Of a stretch of DNA of 64,000 nucleotides, positions 24,030 through 33,592 are shown piece by piece. The position numbers were made by a program, and so were the translations under genes. The notes beneath the pieces were generated by a model. The model saw nothing but the letters and a program-made list of their open reading frames with translations, searched no databases and had not been told where the DNA came from. Each line of letters opens with the position of its first letter. Position 1 is the stretch's first letter. The DNA is from Pempheris klunzingeri (taxonomy: Eukaryota; Chordata; Actinopteri; Acropomatiformes; Pempheridae): the NCBI RefSeq assembly GCF_042242105.1, contig NC_092032.1:7607415-7671414 (forward strand), written 5' to 3'.

Positions 24030-25335
24030 ATATACTCACCCTGGACAGTGCATTGGCCAGTACATTCTCAGAGCCTTTCTTATGGAGAATCTTCAGGTTA
24101 TAATCTTGTACAACCAGGGCCCATCGCACAAGCTGTCGGTTCTGATTGTACATACGGGATAGGAAGACGAGAAGGTTCTGGTCGGTGTACACAATGACTG
24201 GCGACGGACTGGACCCGACATACACCTCAAAGTGCTGAAGTGCCAACAACAACGCCAGAGTTTCTTGTTCGATGGTGGAGTGCTTAACCTGATGCTTATT
24301 AAATTTACGAGAAAACTAGCACACAGGATGATCAACTCCCTCTGCGTCCTCCTGCAGCAGGACTGCACCAGCCCCTACTGCACTGGCATCAACTTCTAGT
24401 TTAAAGGTCTTAGTAGGATCAGGAGCAGCGAGCACAGGAGCATGGCACAACAACGATTTCACGCTTTCAAAGGCATGCTGACTCAGAAGACCAGACGAAA
24501 TCAACATCCTGCTCGAGTAGATTAGTTAGGATTAGGATACACAATACTTGAGAAATTCCTGCAGAAATTTCTATAATACCCAGTCATCCCTAAGAATCTC
24601 CGCAGAGCTCTTTTGTTAGTGGGGGCAGGATATTGCGCTATTGCTGTCACTTTTGCCACCACCGGTCTCACCTGTCCTTGACCTACCTGGCGTCCCAGAT
24701 AAGTGACAGTTGCTTTGCTGAACTCACATTTAGCCAAATTCAAGGTGAGGGATGCCTGCTCAAGGCGGCTGAATACCTGTTCCAAAATCCACACGTGTTC
24801 CTCCCAGGAGACGGTATGCACTATTAGGTCATCCAAGTATGCATTGCAATTGGTTAACCCAGCCAGGACTATATTAACCAACCTCTGGAGGGTGGCTGGG
24901 GCGTTGCACATGCCAAATGCCATAACCGTGTATTGCAGAAAATGATCCGGGGTTACAAGTTAAAGGCACTTGGCAATAGCCCTTAAGCAGGTCTGGCTTG
25001 CTTACATATTTGGCAGATCCCAGGTTGTCTATACAGTCTTCCATCCTCGGTAGAGGATAGGAATCAGGCACAGTCACTGCATTTACCTTACGAAAGTCTG
25101 TTATGAAGCGTGGCGATCCATCACTTTTAGCCTCTAACAGACAGGGCGAGCTCCAGGGACTACTGCTAGGCTCAGCCAACCTATTCTACCTCCTTTTTCA
25201 TTAGCTCCCGCTTCACAGGATTCACCCGATAGGGGCGCTGCTTTATTGGCCTAGCCCCTTTTACATCAATGTCATGTTGCAGAACTGTCTCTCTTAATAC
25301 TTCTAGGTACACTTGGACAAAGTCAGGGATTATGA
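24030..25335 (-). mobile_element. Ty3/gypsy-type LTR retrotransposon fossil, pol fragment only
   Basis: Minus-strand pieces carry gypsy pol signatures in the expected order: the region just before reverse transcriptase, the RT core (conserved YLDDL-type catalytic box and the KCEF..TYLG stretch), the FLGMTGYYRNF connection, and an RNase H segment ending near an ALSRV-like end. Gag, integrase and LTRs were not seen, so this is an internal fragment. It is broken, with several (about four or more) interruptions, and is a dead copy of moderate age. It abuts the relic Siglec-like 5' region starting at about 25345. Confidence 0.85.
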
Positions 25336-25344
25336 ACATAATCT

Positions 25345-25795
25345 AAAATTAGTGAATCATTTTGTCTCATCAAAGACGGCCACGTAAGAAAGAAGGCGGC
25401 AGTTAGTCGTTAGATTAAATGGTTCAATTCATAAAACCTAGCAGAGGGCAATAGCCTAGTTTGACAATCAACTTCCCTGTTTAACTGTTGTAATTTTAAA
25501 CCGGGTCAACTTCCTCCTGCATGATTAAAGAGCACGAAGGAAGTCCAGTTGTTTTTTTAGTAGAGAAATATAACAAGTTCTCACCTGTACTGCTGATATT
25601 CTTTGACTATTTCTAGTAAATCACTGCTAATTTGTATGCTGTACAGATCGATATAGCTTTAGATATGTTACATAAGTAACAATAACTAACAATAATGATG
25701 TTAAAATAAAACTATCAATTGATGTGTTGTTGCTGACTAGTGGGCAGTCGCTGTGGATCACAGCCACCTTTATTACTGCTGTAAGATTTAGAGGT
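25345..25795 (-). pseudogene. Relic 5' region of a third Siglec-like gene
   Basis: This stretch matches about 30395-30861, the leader exon and promoter side of the intact Siglec-like copy 1. Shared phrases include AATCATTTTGTCTCA.CAAAGACG.CCACGTAAGAAAG, AACTTCCCTGTTTAACT, CTTCCTCCTGCATGATTAAAGAGCACG and TGTGTTGTTGCTGACT.GTGGGCAGTC. On the minus strand the leader-exon donor GTGAGA of copy 1 reads ATGAGA here, so splicing is probably lost. No signal peptide, Ig or tail exons follow; downstream on the minus strand lies the gypsy fossil. It is a promoter/leader remnant of a lost paralogue. Confidence 0.8.
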
Positions 25796-26800
25796 TCATT
25801 CTATTCATATATATGAGTTAATGTATTAGAAATATATTTTCAGTGTTTACAAAGCTAATTATTCACATATTAATGTTAATTAATGTTACGATTTACACAT
25901 TCACATGTTTAGATATTTACTCAAGCATGTTTAGAAGTGTTTAATTATTATCCTGAATGCACCTCTGTAGTTTTCCTCACGTTTACCTGAGTCTAAGTTG
26001 TTCTGGCCTCTGATTGGTTAATCACTCAATCAATTGGTTTGATCACATGTGGGTGAGTAACAAGGAAAGTGTGGTTATGACAACTGTTATGAGAAAAGTA
26101 AAGCTGCTAGAGAAGCTGGTCTCTCAACTCTCAACTGGCCTTATTTTCCTCTTAAGAGTGACTTAAACCCTCACGTTGCACTGATGACACTCTGTGTGCC
26201 AACATAATGAGTGGATGGACACATACTGTTTGTAGAGCTGCTCGATTGCAACACATCTGCAACTGTCCGAAGAAGCGTGCCAAGCTTGAAATACATTGCA
26301 AACATTGTCATTTCAGGACTCACACATTCATATTTTGTCACATCGGTCACATTTTGCCACATATGTGCGTTAGAAACCAGACAGCACCAGAACAACAGGT
26401 TGCTACAACCTACATGCGACGTTATCTACTTGTGGTAGGAAATGGGCCTAAAGTGACATTCACAATGTTTTAACGTTTAAAACACAATGTAGTGTTTTTT
26501 GACAGCCTTTTACAGGACAAATATTGTTTGGAGAATTTCAGCGGGATTTCAGAGCATGAGCTGAAATGTGTCTGTAGCTCAGACCCAATAATACAACAGT
26601 GCAGCCTAGTGATTTTATGTCATGTTTATTTTATATGTTTATGTACAGTTTATGTAACCAGTTAACTTATCACCATTCACTGCAACAACCAAGATCATAT
26701 CCAACATAAAATAAATAATATAAAATGAAAGGAGAAGGAGAGAGGTGAATGCATAGGGAGGGAAAACAAGAGAAGGAGTTAAGCTTGCATTAGAAAAGTT
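25796..26800. other. Intergenic stretch, no gene recognised
   Basis: AT-rich sequence between the relic Siglec-like leader and the 3' flank of copy 1. Two overlapping plus-strand frames near 26207-26473 (with several Cys/His residues) show no proper zinc-finger spacing, splice structure or relatives that I recognise. Nothing else seen. Confidence 0.4.
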
Positions 26801-26820
26801 TTTCTTTTTTAAATAACAGA

Positions 26821-27130
26821 TTTAGAGTCATAATAATAAGTAACGATGAGATGACACTTATTTGGCTTGGTTGGCTTAAGTTGAGGATATTTTACTAGAA
26901 GAGACTAAATTCCATGTTTATTACATACAAACAAAAGCAACATAATTTATTGAAAATAGTTTATGATGAAATGCGATTATTTGGATTTTTAGAAGGAATG
27001 TGTGAAGAAATTGAACAAAACTTAAGAGGCATTTTAAATTCAAAAATACTCTTATACTAAATGCCCTACGCAGAAATGTGTGTGCAGAAATGTTCTTGGT
27101 CTAATTTAAACATTTATTGGCACGTGCCTG
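26821..27130 (-). repeat. 3' flank of Siglec-like copy 1, shared with copy 2
   Basis: The segment GAGTCATAATAATAAGTAACGATGAGATGACAC.. at 26825 resembles GAGTCACAATAATGAGTAATAATGACATGAGAC.. at about 32435, beyond the 3' end of copy 2. The match shows that the tandem duplication included downstream flanking sequence. Divergence is much higher here than in the Ig and TM exons. Confidence 0.55.
27113..27118 (-). terminator. Poly(A) signal of Siglec-like copy 1
   Basis: TTTATT on plus is AATAAA on minus, about 75 bases after the stop codon at 27192-27194. Well placed for copy 1. Confidence 0.55.
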
Positions 27131-27191
27131 ACGTGTAAATAATATTGAACTCAAGATGTTATCTGTTGTCTTCACACAAACCAAACAACCC

Positions 27192-30100
27192 TCAATGTAT
27201 CTTCACTTGAGCGTAGAGGTCCTCTGATCCGTCAGCAGTCTGCGTTAAGCTGTTTGCTGCCTTGGACACTTTGACCTGTGCGTACAGCGTATCCTGCTGC
27301 TGCTCAGGGTCCTGCACTGAGGCCGAGGACGGTTCAGGTCTAAGCTTGGAGAAGTCGATCTCTCCATAATGGATGTTGTCTTCTTCTACTTCTGTTTTCC
27401 CTGCTGGCTCTTTAACAAACAGCTCTTTGCCTGGTGGACTCTGTAATAAAATAATTCAAACAGGTGTTGTGAGCTGGACCGTCCAGCTCCGATAAAGGTA
27501 TTACAGAGCAGAACAGAACAGAATTGTCTGAATTATATACTATCCACTCAGGTGGATGACACAGCCAGTGTGAACAAATGGAAAACATTCGAAACACACA
27601 TTTGACTACTTTACTGCTAAAGTTTTGTACTTTCCCACCTGAGTCTGTTGAGAAGTTGGACTTTTTGACTTAAAAAACCTGAAAGACATGAGAGGCTCTT
27701 AGATTCATATACTCAGTTTCAGGCTGAACATGCAGTGCGTCATTGAAGCGTTGAGACTGAGAGTCTGTTAGTGGCTCTTACTGAGTGAAGTCACCTGCTT
27801 GAATTTGTGACACTCACCAAACACAGACCACCAGGCAGATGAGTGCGATGATCCCAATGATTCCTCCCAGAACTGCTTCCCATTGTAGAGATTCATTATG
27901 TGGTTCTGCTCATAGGAACAAAACACACATATGTGACCATTATTAGAAAACACGTAACAAAACTCATGTAGCCGTTGCAGAAATTCCACTTTTCAACAAT
28001 CAAACTGGATTCAGTCCAGTTCAGTATTTACCTTTTATATGAAGACTAATTTCTGATGACGTCTGATTACCAAGATCATTTGTGGCCACACAGTAATAAA
28101 CTCCTCCATCTGTCGCATTGAAGCTGTAAATAGCTCCATCAGACACATCGATGGGTCCATCTGTGCTGCTCTTCTTCTTGAACCAGGTGAAGCGGCTGAC
28201 GGGAGGCTTGGCTCTGCTGGAGCAGGTCAGGTTCACCCAGCTACCTGCTGACACCAAACCTGGAGGACTGATGGACGCTGAGGTGTTTTTAGGAGCATCT
28301 GAGGAAAATGTGAGATCAACTTTACTCATTAAAATCTTGTGACATCCCATGAATCATGATGTTCTGACAGGATCCAGTAACAAACTGTGGACGTCTTACA
28401 TGAAACACTGAGAGTCTTCCTCTCCTCTGCTGTCTTGACGTCTCTTCCTTCATTCACAGGATATCTGGCAGAACAGGTGATGTTGAGTCCATCATGCTGG
28501 TCTGACAGAGTGATGTTCCTCTGGATTTTAGTTGTTAAGGTGCCATCGGGGTTTTCCTCTATTTCACTGTGAGCGTCTTGTTGGAGACTCCAGGTGAGAT
28601 TAGGAGGAGAGTGTGGACAGGGAGTGGAAGCTGAGCAGGTTACAGTGACAGACTGATGCTCCTTCAGATCACCTGAGATGCTCAAGATGCCAATGCTGGG
28701 CCTCGGAGGAGAATCTGTGGTTTCAAATCAAACACACACTTTACACTGGAAAGCACAGTAACAAGACAGCCATGCAAGCAGCTCTGTGAGGCTGCTAATG
28801 TGCCACACTGACAATGTAACATGCTGATATTTAGAGCGTATCATGCTTACCATATTCTCCATTTTAATTTCACACGTTAGTATGCTAACATCTGCTAATT
28901 AGCACAAAACACAGTCGAGCTGAGGCTGGCAAACCTAACAATTGTTAAGGCATTTCACTGAAAACCACAAATATTTAAATGAAGGCACTTTACTTGAGTA
29001 TATACATGTAATGTTCAGTGCATACAAAACACACTCACACTGACATGAAGGAATTATACAGTATATATAGACAGTAAAGAAGTTTCACAGTAAAGGTTAG
29101 AATCACAAAGTTTGTCCTTTAGAGCTAAGTTGCAACCGAGTTCAGTTTTTATTCTAAATAATATTTTAAATTGTCTTACCTGTAACTGTTATCTGCAGAG
29201 GATCACAAACACCTGAGGCTTTGAATTTGCTGTTTACAATTCTGAAGAAGTATGTGTTTGTGTAATTTATGATTAATTTGGAAAATAAAGTGGTGCAGTT
29301 TTTCTGACTGAGGTTTCCAGTAATATTCATTGGATAGATCTTAACTGTCCCATCACTTTTGAAAATCACATTTTTTATATCGACGTCATTTTTCATCCAC
29401 ATTCCAAGGATTCCGGTTGTGATATCAAATTGATATTGTGATGGAAGAGTCATGTTGCAGGGGATTTGCAAACAAGATCCACTCAGTGCTTCCATCTGCA
29501 TTGGTGTATAAACGAACTTGAACCTCGGTGGATCACAATTAGCCAAAGCTCCTGTAAAACCAGACTCACAGTCAACACTTGAGATTAACACAATATAATG
29601 TAATATATATAATATGTTTGATGATTCATTTTAATTGTTTACAACAAACAGATAACACTTTTCCTATTAATCGGTGGTGCAAAGACACATTTACTCAAAT
29701 ACTGTAATGAAGTACTTGTTCTTGAGTATTTTCTGCTGGTTTTCCTTCTACTCTACCACACTTCAGAGGCAAATATTGTATATTTACTCCACTATATTTT
29801 CCTGATAACTTAAGTAACTGCAAACTTTGCAGATTCAGATTAATAATGCAGAATAAAATTATCCATATTATAGGTTTAAGATAAAACTTTATTGACTACA
29901 AGGGGAAATTCTCAAGCTGCCCCGCAGTATAGTGTGTGTGTTTGAAATTACCAGCTGTAACATCAATACACCAATAATTATAATTCAGTAATATTACATT
30001 CATTATTCTGAAATTCTATATTATGACAACTTTTACTTTTGGCACCTTATGTAGATTTTGATGCTCAAACAATGCTTTGTAACAATGCTTCCACTATTTG

Positions 30101-30335
30101 TAACACAGTATTTCTATACTGTGTAACTGCTACTTTTAAGTCAGTAAAATATTTCAGAACTTCCTCTATCTCTGCCAGACATGAGTCAGTGGTGACCAAA
30201 CTCATCAGTGTAAATCAGTAAATCAGTGTCTTCAAATAAAAGTGAGCGAACAAACAGCTCACCTGAAATAAAGAAGACACTCAGTAGCTTGATGGCTGTC
30301 ACCATATTCACACACTGGACAGCCATTAGACTCAT
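27192..30335 (-). CDS. Siglec-like inhibitory Ig receptor, copy 1 (intact)
   Basis: Minus-strand exons in coding order: 30335-30263 (signal peptide), 29551-29180 (V-set), 28714-28400 (Ig), 28298-28032 (Ig), 27905-27818 (TM), 27678-27639, 27440-27192 (tail). Phases close exactly to 467 aa. The V-set reads ..SGSCLQIPC...KNCTTLFSKL...TYFFRIV, keeping the F-strand Arg of the Siglec YFFR motif that contacts sialic acid. The two Ig domains have normal Cys pairs (VTVTCSAS/LNITCSARYP; VNLTCSS/GVYYCVATNDLGNQ). TM is at about 349-372. The tail has IHYGEI (Tyr410, canonical ITIM), TLYAQV (Tyr438, ITSM pattern TxYxxV) and DLYAQV (Tyr461, ITIM-like), suggesting SHP-1/2 recruitment and a cell-surface inhibitory role in leukocytes, as in the CD22/CD33/MAG family. 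Ligand binding is inferred only. The ATG sits in a signal-peptide exon directly after a noncoding leader exon. Confidence 0.9.
28770..28990. repeat. Teleost interspersed repeat in copy 1 intron
   Basis: Phrases such as CATGCTGATATTTAGAG, TAGTATGCTAACATCTGCTAATTAGCAC and AGTCGAGCTGAGGCTG belong to a dispersed percomorph repeat, related to 9940-10160. It is missing from the equivalent intron of copy 2, so it inserted after the duplication or was lost there. Confidence 0.45.
29671..29860. repeat. Interspersed repeat 'tttactcaaatactgta' copy 1
   Basis: Related copies lie at 37600-37790 and 55515-55760. Shared phrases include TTTACTCAAATACTGTAAT, CTTCTACTC.ACCACACTTCA and AACTTTGCAGATTCAGATTAATAA. 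This dispersed repeat is very common in fish genomes. A further fragment at about 29878-29935 (AAACTTTATTGACTACAAGGGGAAATTC) looks like the tail of another teleost repeat. Confidence 0.5.
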
Positions 30336-30421
30336 CACCTGGATTTACAAACACAACAATGCAGTAAGTTTTACACAGCGTTCAACATGTTAAGTAAAAT
30401 CAGTAAATCATTTTGTCTCAC

Positions 30422-30530
30422 CAAAGACGCCCACGTAAGAAAGAGAGCGACGGTTAGATCCTTTGGTTGATGGTTTTAGACTGAAAATGGTTCAATCGAT
30501 GAAATTGAACTGAAGGGCAAAGATCCAGTT
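30422..30530 (-). other. Noncoding leader exon of Siglec-like copy 1
   Basis: On the minus strand, CGTCTTTG|GTGAGA gives a good donor (exon end at 30422), and the coding exon begins at an acceptor near 30339 (CCAG|GTGATGAG). The upstream limit of the leader is not visible and is set roughly. The region is conserved in the relic at 25345-25795 and weakly at 36581-36680 in copy 2. Confidence 0.45.
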
Positions 30531-30861
30531 CAAGAAACAACTTCCCTGTTTAACTGGTGTAATTTCAAACCGTATTGACTTCCTCCTGCATGATTAAAGA
30601 GCACGGAGGAAGTCCAGGTGGTTTTTACGATAGAGAAATATAGCAAGTTCTCACCTGTACTGCTGATATTCTCTGAGTATTTTTAATGAATCACTGCAAG
30701 TATATACGCTATATAGATTTTATCTTATCTTCATGTATGTCACAAATGTAAATCACAACAATAAATAATGATATTTAAACAAATGAAGCTGTGAACGTCA
30801 TGTGTTGTTGCTGACTTGTGGGCAGTCACTGTGGATCACCTTTATCACTGTTGCTCTGTAT

Positions 30862-32430
30862 TACTGCACTGATGTGTTGAAAGCGATGTTTAATGCTTTT
30901 ATTTGTGTCTTTATTTCATTAATATGTCAAATTACACCAATAGATATGAATACAATTCATATAATTAAATAAATCAAATAAATGACAGTGAGTTGGAGCA
31001 AAATATATTCCTACAGAGCCAACAGTGTGCTGGATGTCAAATTCACTTAACAGTCATCGACACGTGAGTATACACCACCAAACACCAAAGAGAAAAGAAG
31101 TGATAAAAATGTTTTCCCCATTTATACTTTCTGCTTCCTCATCAGCTCAGATATCTAATTACAACCTAAAAAATACATATTTACATACAATGTAACACCA
31201 GCAGGCAAAAGACTTACCTTGTTTTATTCTTTCATTAAAAGAAAACTTGAAAAGGTGCCATAAATTCAGACCAGATAAAATAAAGGAACATGCAGGAAAA
31301 AAAGAAATAAAAGAAGTATCTGCACTCCAAGCAGAAAGTATTTTTTTTTACTTTTTTGGGGGGGTGGGGGTGGTTAAGCCTTCAATACAGGAATTCACAG
31401 TAGACTGGGAAGAAATATTACTCAAATGATGAGAAATAATACAAAGAAGAACATAAATACAGGAACTCAGGCTCAGCAACTCTTGATTGCAACATAGAGG
31501 AAGAGTATCAATGTTGAAACACGTTGCAGTGTACTGATGTGGTTCATCAGCCACACACAGACAAAAGGCATAATTTCAACATTCACATTCACATAGATTT
31601 TATCACACTTAGAGCTGCATCTTCTGCATGAAAACAACACTGTGTACGTGAGAAACCAGCCAGGCCTCTCACATCAAAAGGTCCCTGACCGACACGACGA
31701 TATTTATCTTTGTAACACCATGTTCTAACTTTTTTCTTTTACTTTTGCAACAGGGGTTAAAGACTTTGACTGACCCACTGACCCGGTCGGACTACACAAT
31801 ACTTTTGTCTTATTTTGTTTGGAATGATTTCTGAACAGCTGCAGTTAAAATAAGGGATAAGGGATGTGCTATTGAACCTGAAACTTGAAAAATCAGATAT
31901 ACACCATGGGGCTCTGGACAAAAATTTGTTAAAGTGTGGAGATCTTTGAGGAGCCCTTCACACATGTACAGGATTAAACAGGCTAAGAAATTACTGTGTA
32001 ATGTTTAGACGACAAACACCTTTGGCTTTTGACATTTTGTACCAGGGTGTGCTGCTTCTGCTCGACTTCTCATTAGAATCTAAATGTTACTCAATTCTCA
32101 ATTTCCCTTTGCATTACATCATCTGCCCCATTGGGTGTCTGTAGGCTGAAATGTAGGCTGGGCTCTCCACTCAGAGAGTCTGAGCTGCACATCATGTAAC
32201 CTTGTGGGCTGAACCATAAACTTTCCTCATGGGGGTAAAACTTTAAGTGAGCAGTTAGTCCAGTCAACACTGCAGCGACCGATGTCATATCCTACATAAA
32301 ATAACTCCATGGATGTGAGAGAAGAATTAAAACAAGAGTAAAAACTAGAGAGGATGGAGGTACAACCTCAGCTAAAAGCAAATGATTGGTTTGACTTGCT
32401 TTATAAACATATTTAAGATTAAAAAATGAC
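30862..32430. other. Spacer between Siglec-like copies 1 and 2
   Basis: No coding frame with recognisable homology and no RNA gene seen. It contains a G-rich run (GGGGGGGTGGGGGTGG near 31358) and AT-rich sequence. Copy 1's upstream promoter presumably lies in the first few hundred bases. Confidence 0.4.
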
Positions 32431-32851
32431 ACATTGAGTCACAATAATGAGTAATAATGACATGAGACTTGTTCAGCTGGACTGATTTAGACTGAGGATA
32501 GCTTGCTTGTACCACAGTGTGATTTTCTTCAGGGTGTCAATAGTAGAGGAAGTTTTTGTTATTATATTCTTAAAAAGAAAAAGAAAAAAAGACACCACTC
32601 TCCCTATTTTTACATACAAGGAACGTATTGTGGAAACATTTACTGAATTTTGTTGAAATTGTGATTATCAGAAGATGAATACCGAGCGTTTTCTTGCAAT
32701 ATAGTGCTCAATGCAATACAAACCCCACCCTCCGGCACACACCCCTCTGCTTATCCTTCAGTCAGCACCTGTCAGCTTTTCCATCCACACCCACTGACTG
32801 GAAATAAAAATGCTTATATATTAAGAATACTGATTGTAAATGCAACCTGTA

Positions 32852-33573
32852 CAGTGCCTTGTATGCGTTGTTAAAGATTTTTTACAAATAAAAATCTGAA
32901 AAGTGTGGCGTGCATATGTATTCAGCCCCCTTTACTCAGATACCCCTAAATAAAATCCCGTGCAACCAACTGCCTTCAGAAGTCACCTAATTAATAAATA
33001 GAGTCCACCTGTGTGTACTTCAATCTCAGTATAAATACAGCTGTTCTGTGACGGCCTCAGAGGTTTGTTAGAGAACATTAGTGAACAAACACAGTCATGA
33101 AGAAAACCTGTTGGAGGCTGCAAAAGACTTGACTGGGGCGGAGGTTCACCTTCCAGCAGGACAACGACCCTAAACATACAGCCAGAGCTACACTGGAATG
33201 GTGTAGATCAAATCATATTCATGTGTTAGAATGGCCCGGTCAAAGTCCAGACCTAAATCCTATTGAGAATCTGTGGCAAGACTTGAAAATTGCTGTTCAC
33301 AGACGCTCTCCATCCAATCTGACTGAGCTGGAGCTATTTTGCAAAGAAGAATGGGCAAAAATTGCAGTCTCTAGAAGTGCAAAGCTGGTGGAGACTTACC
33401 CCAAAAGACTTGCAGCTGTAATTGCAGCGAAAGGTGGTTCGACAAAGTATTACTTTTCAGATTTTTATTTGTAAAAAACACCACGTATCATTTTCCTTCC
33501 ACCTCACCATTATGTGCAACTTTGTGTTGGTCTATCACATAAAATCCCATATGAATACTTTTGCAAGGCACTG
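32852..33573 (+). mobile_element. Internally deleted Tc1/mariner transposon
   Basis: Terminal inverted repeats begin CAGTGCCTTG (32852) and end CAAGGCACTG (33573), each bordered by TA, the Tc1 target site. Inner parts of the repeats also match: TTTTTTACAAATAAAAATC near 32876 is the reverse complement of the stretch around 33460-33476. The left repeat is shorter than the right (about 140 bases). Only the 3' part of the transposase survives, at 33120-33474, with the catalytic-region hallmark [14 protein letters not shown] and C-terminal helices. The front of the gene is missing, so it is a non-autonomous remnant. It inserted 20 bases beyond the stop codon of Siglec-like copy 2, in opposite orientation. 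Confidence 0.93.
33464..33469 (-). terminator. Transposon-derived poly(A) signal candidate for Siglec-like copy 2
   Basis: Within the right inverted repeat of the Tc1 remnant, TTTATT on plus is AATAAA on minus, about 124 bases after the stop codon of copy 2. It is the first such signal downstream of that gene. Use is inferred, not shown. Confidence 0.4.
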
Positions 33574-33592
33574 TACCTTTACACAAACAGGA

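Noticed and set aside
24030-25335. Pol fragment as an active or domesticated gene
   Set aside because: It is fragmentary and interrupted, with no LTRs, gag or integrase seen. Treated as a fossil.
26207-26473. Plus-strand frames with several Cys and His, possibly a zinc-finger protein
   Set aside because: Spacing does not match C2H2 or other known fingers, there are no splice sites in keeping with it, and the region is AT-rich spacer.
33223-33474. 83-aa transposase-like frame as a host gene
   Set aside because: It is the C-terminal remnant of a Tc1 transposase lying between matched inverted repeats.
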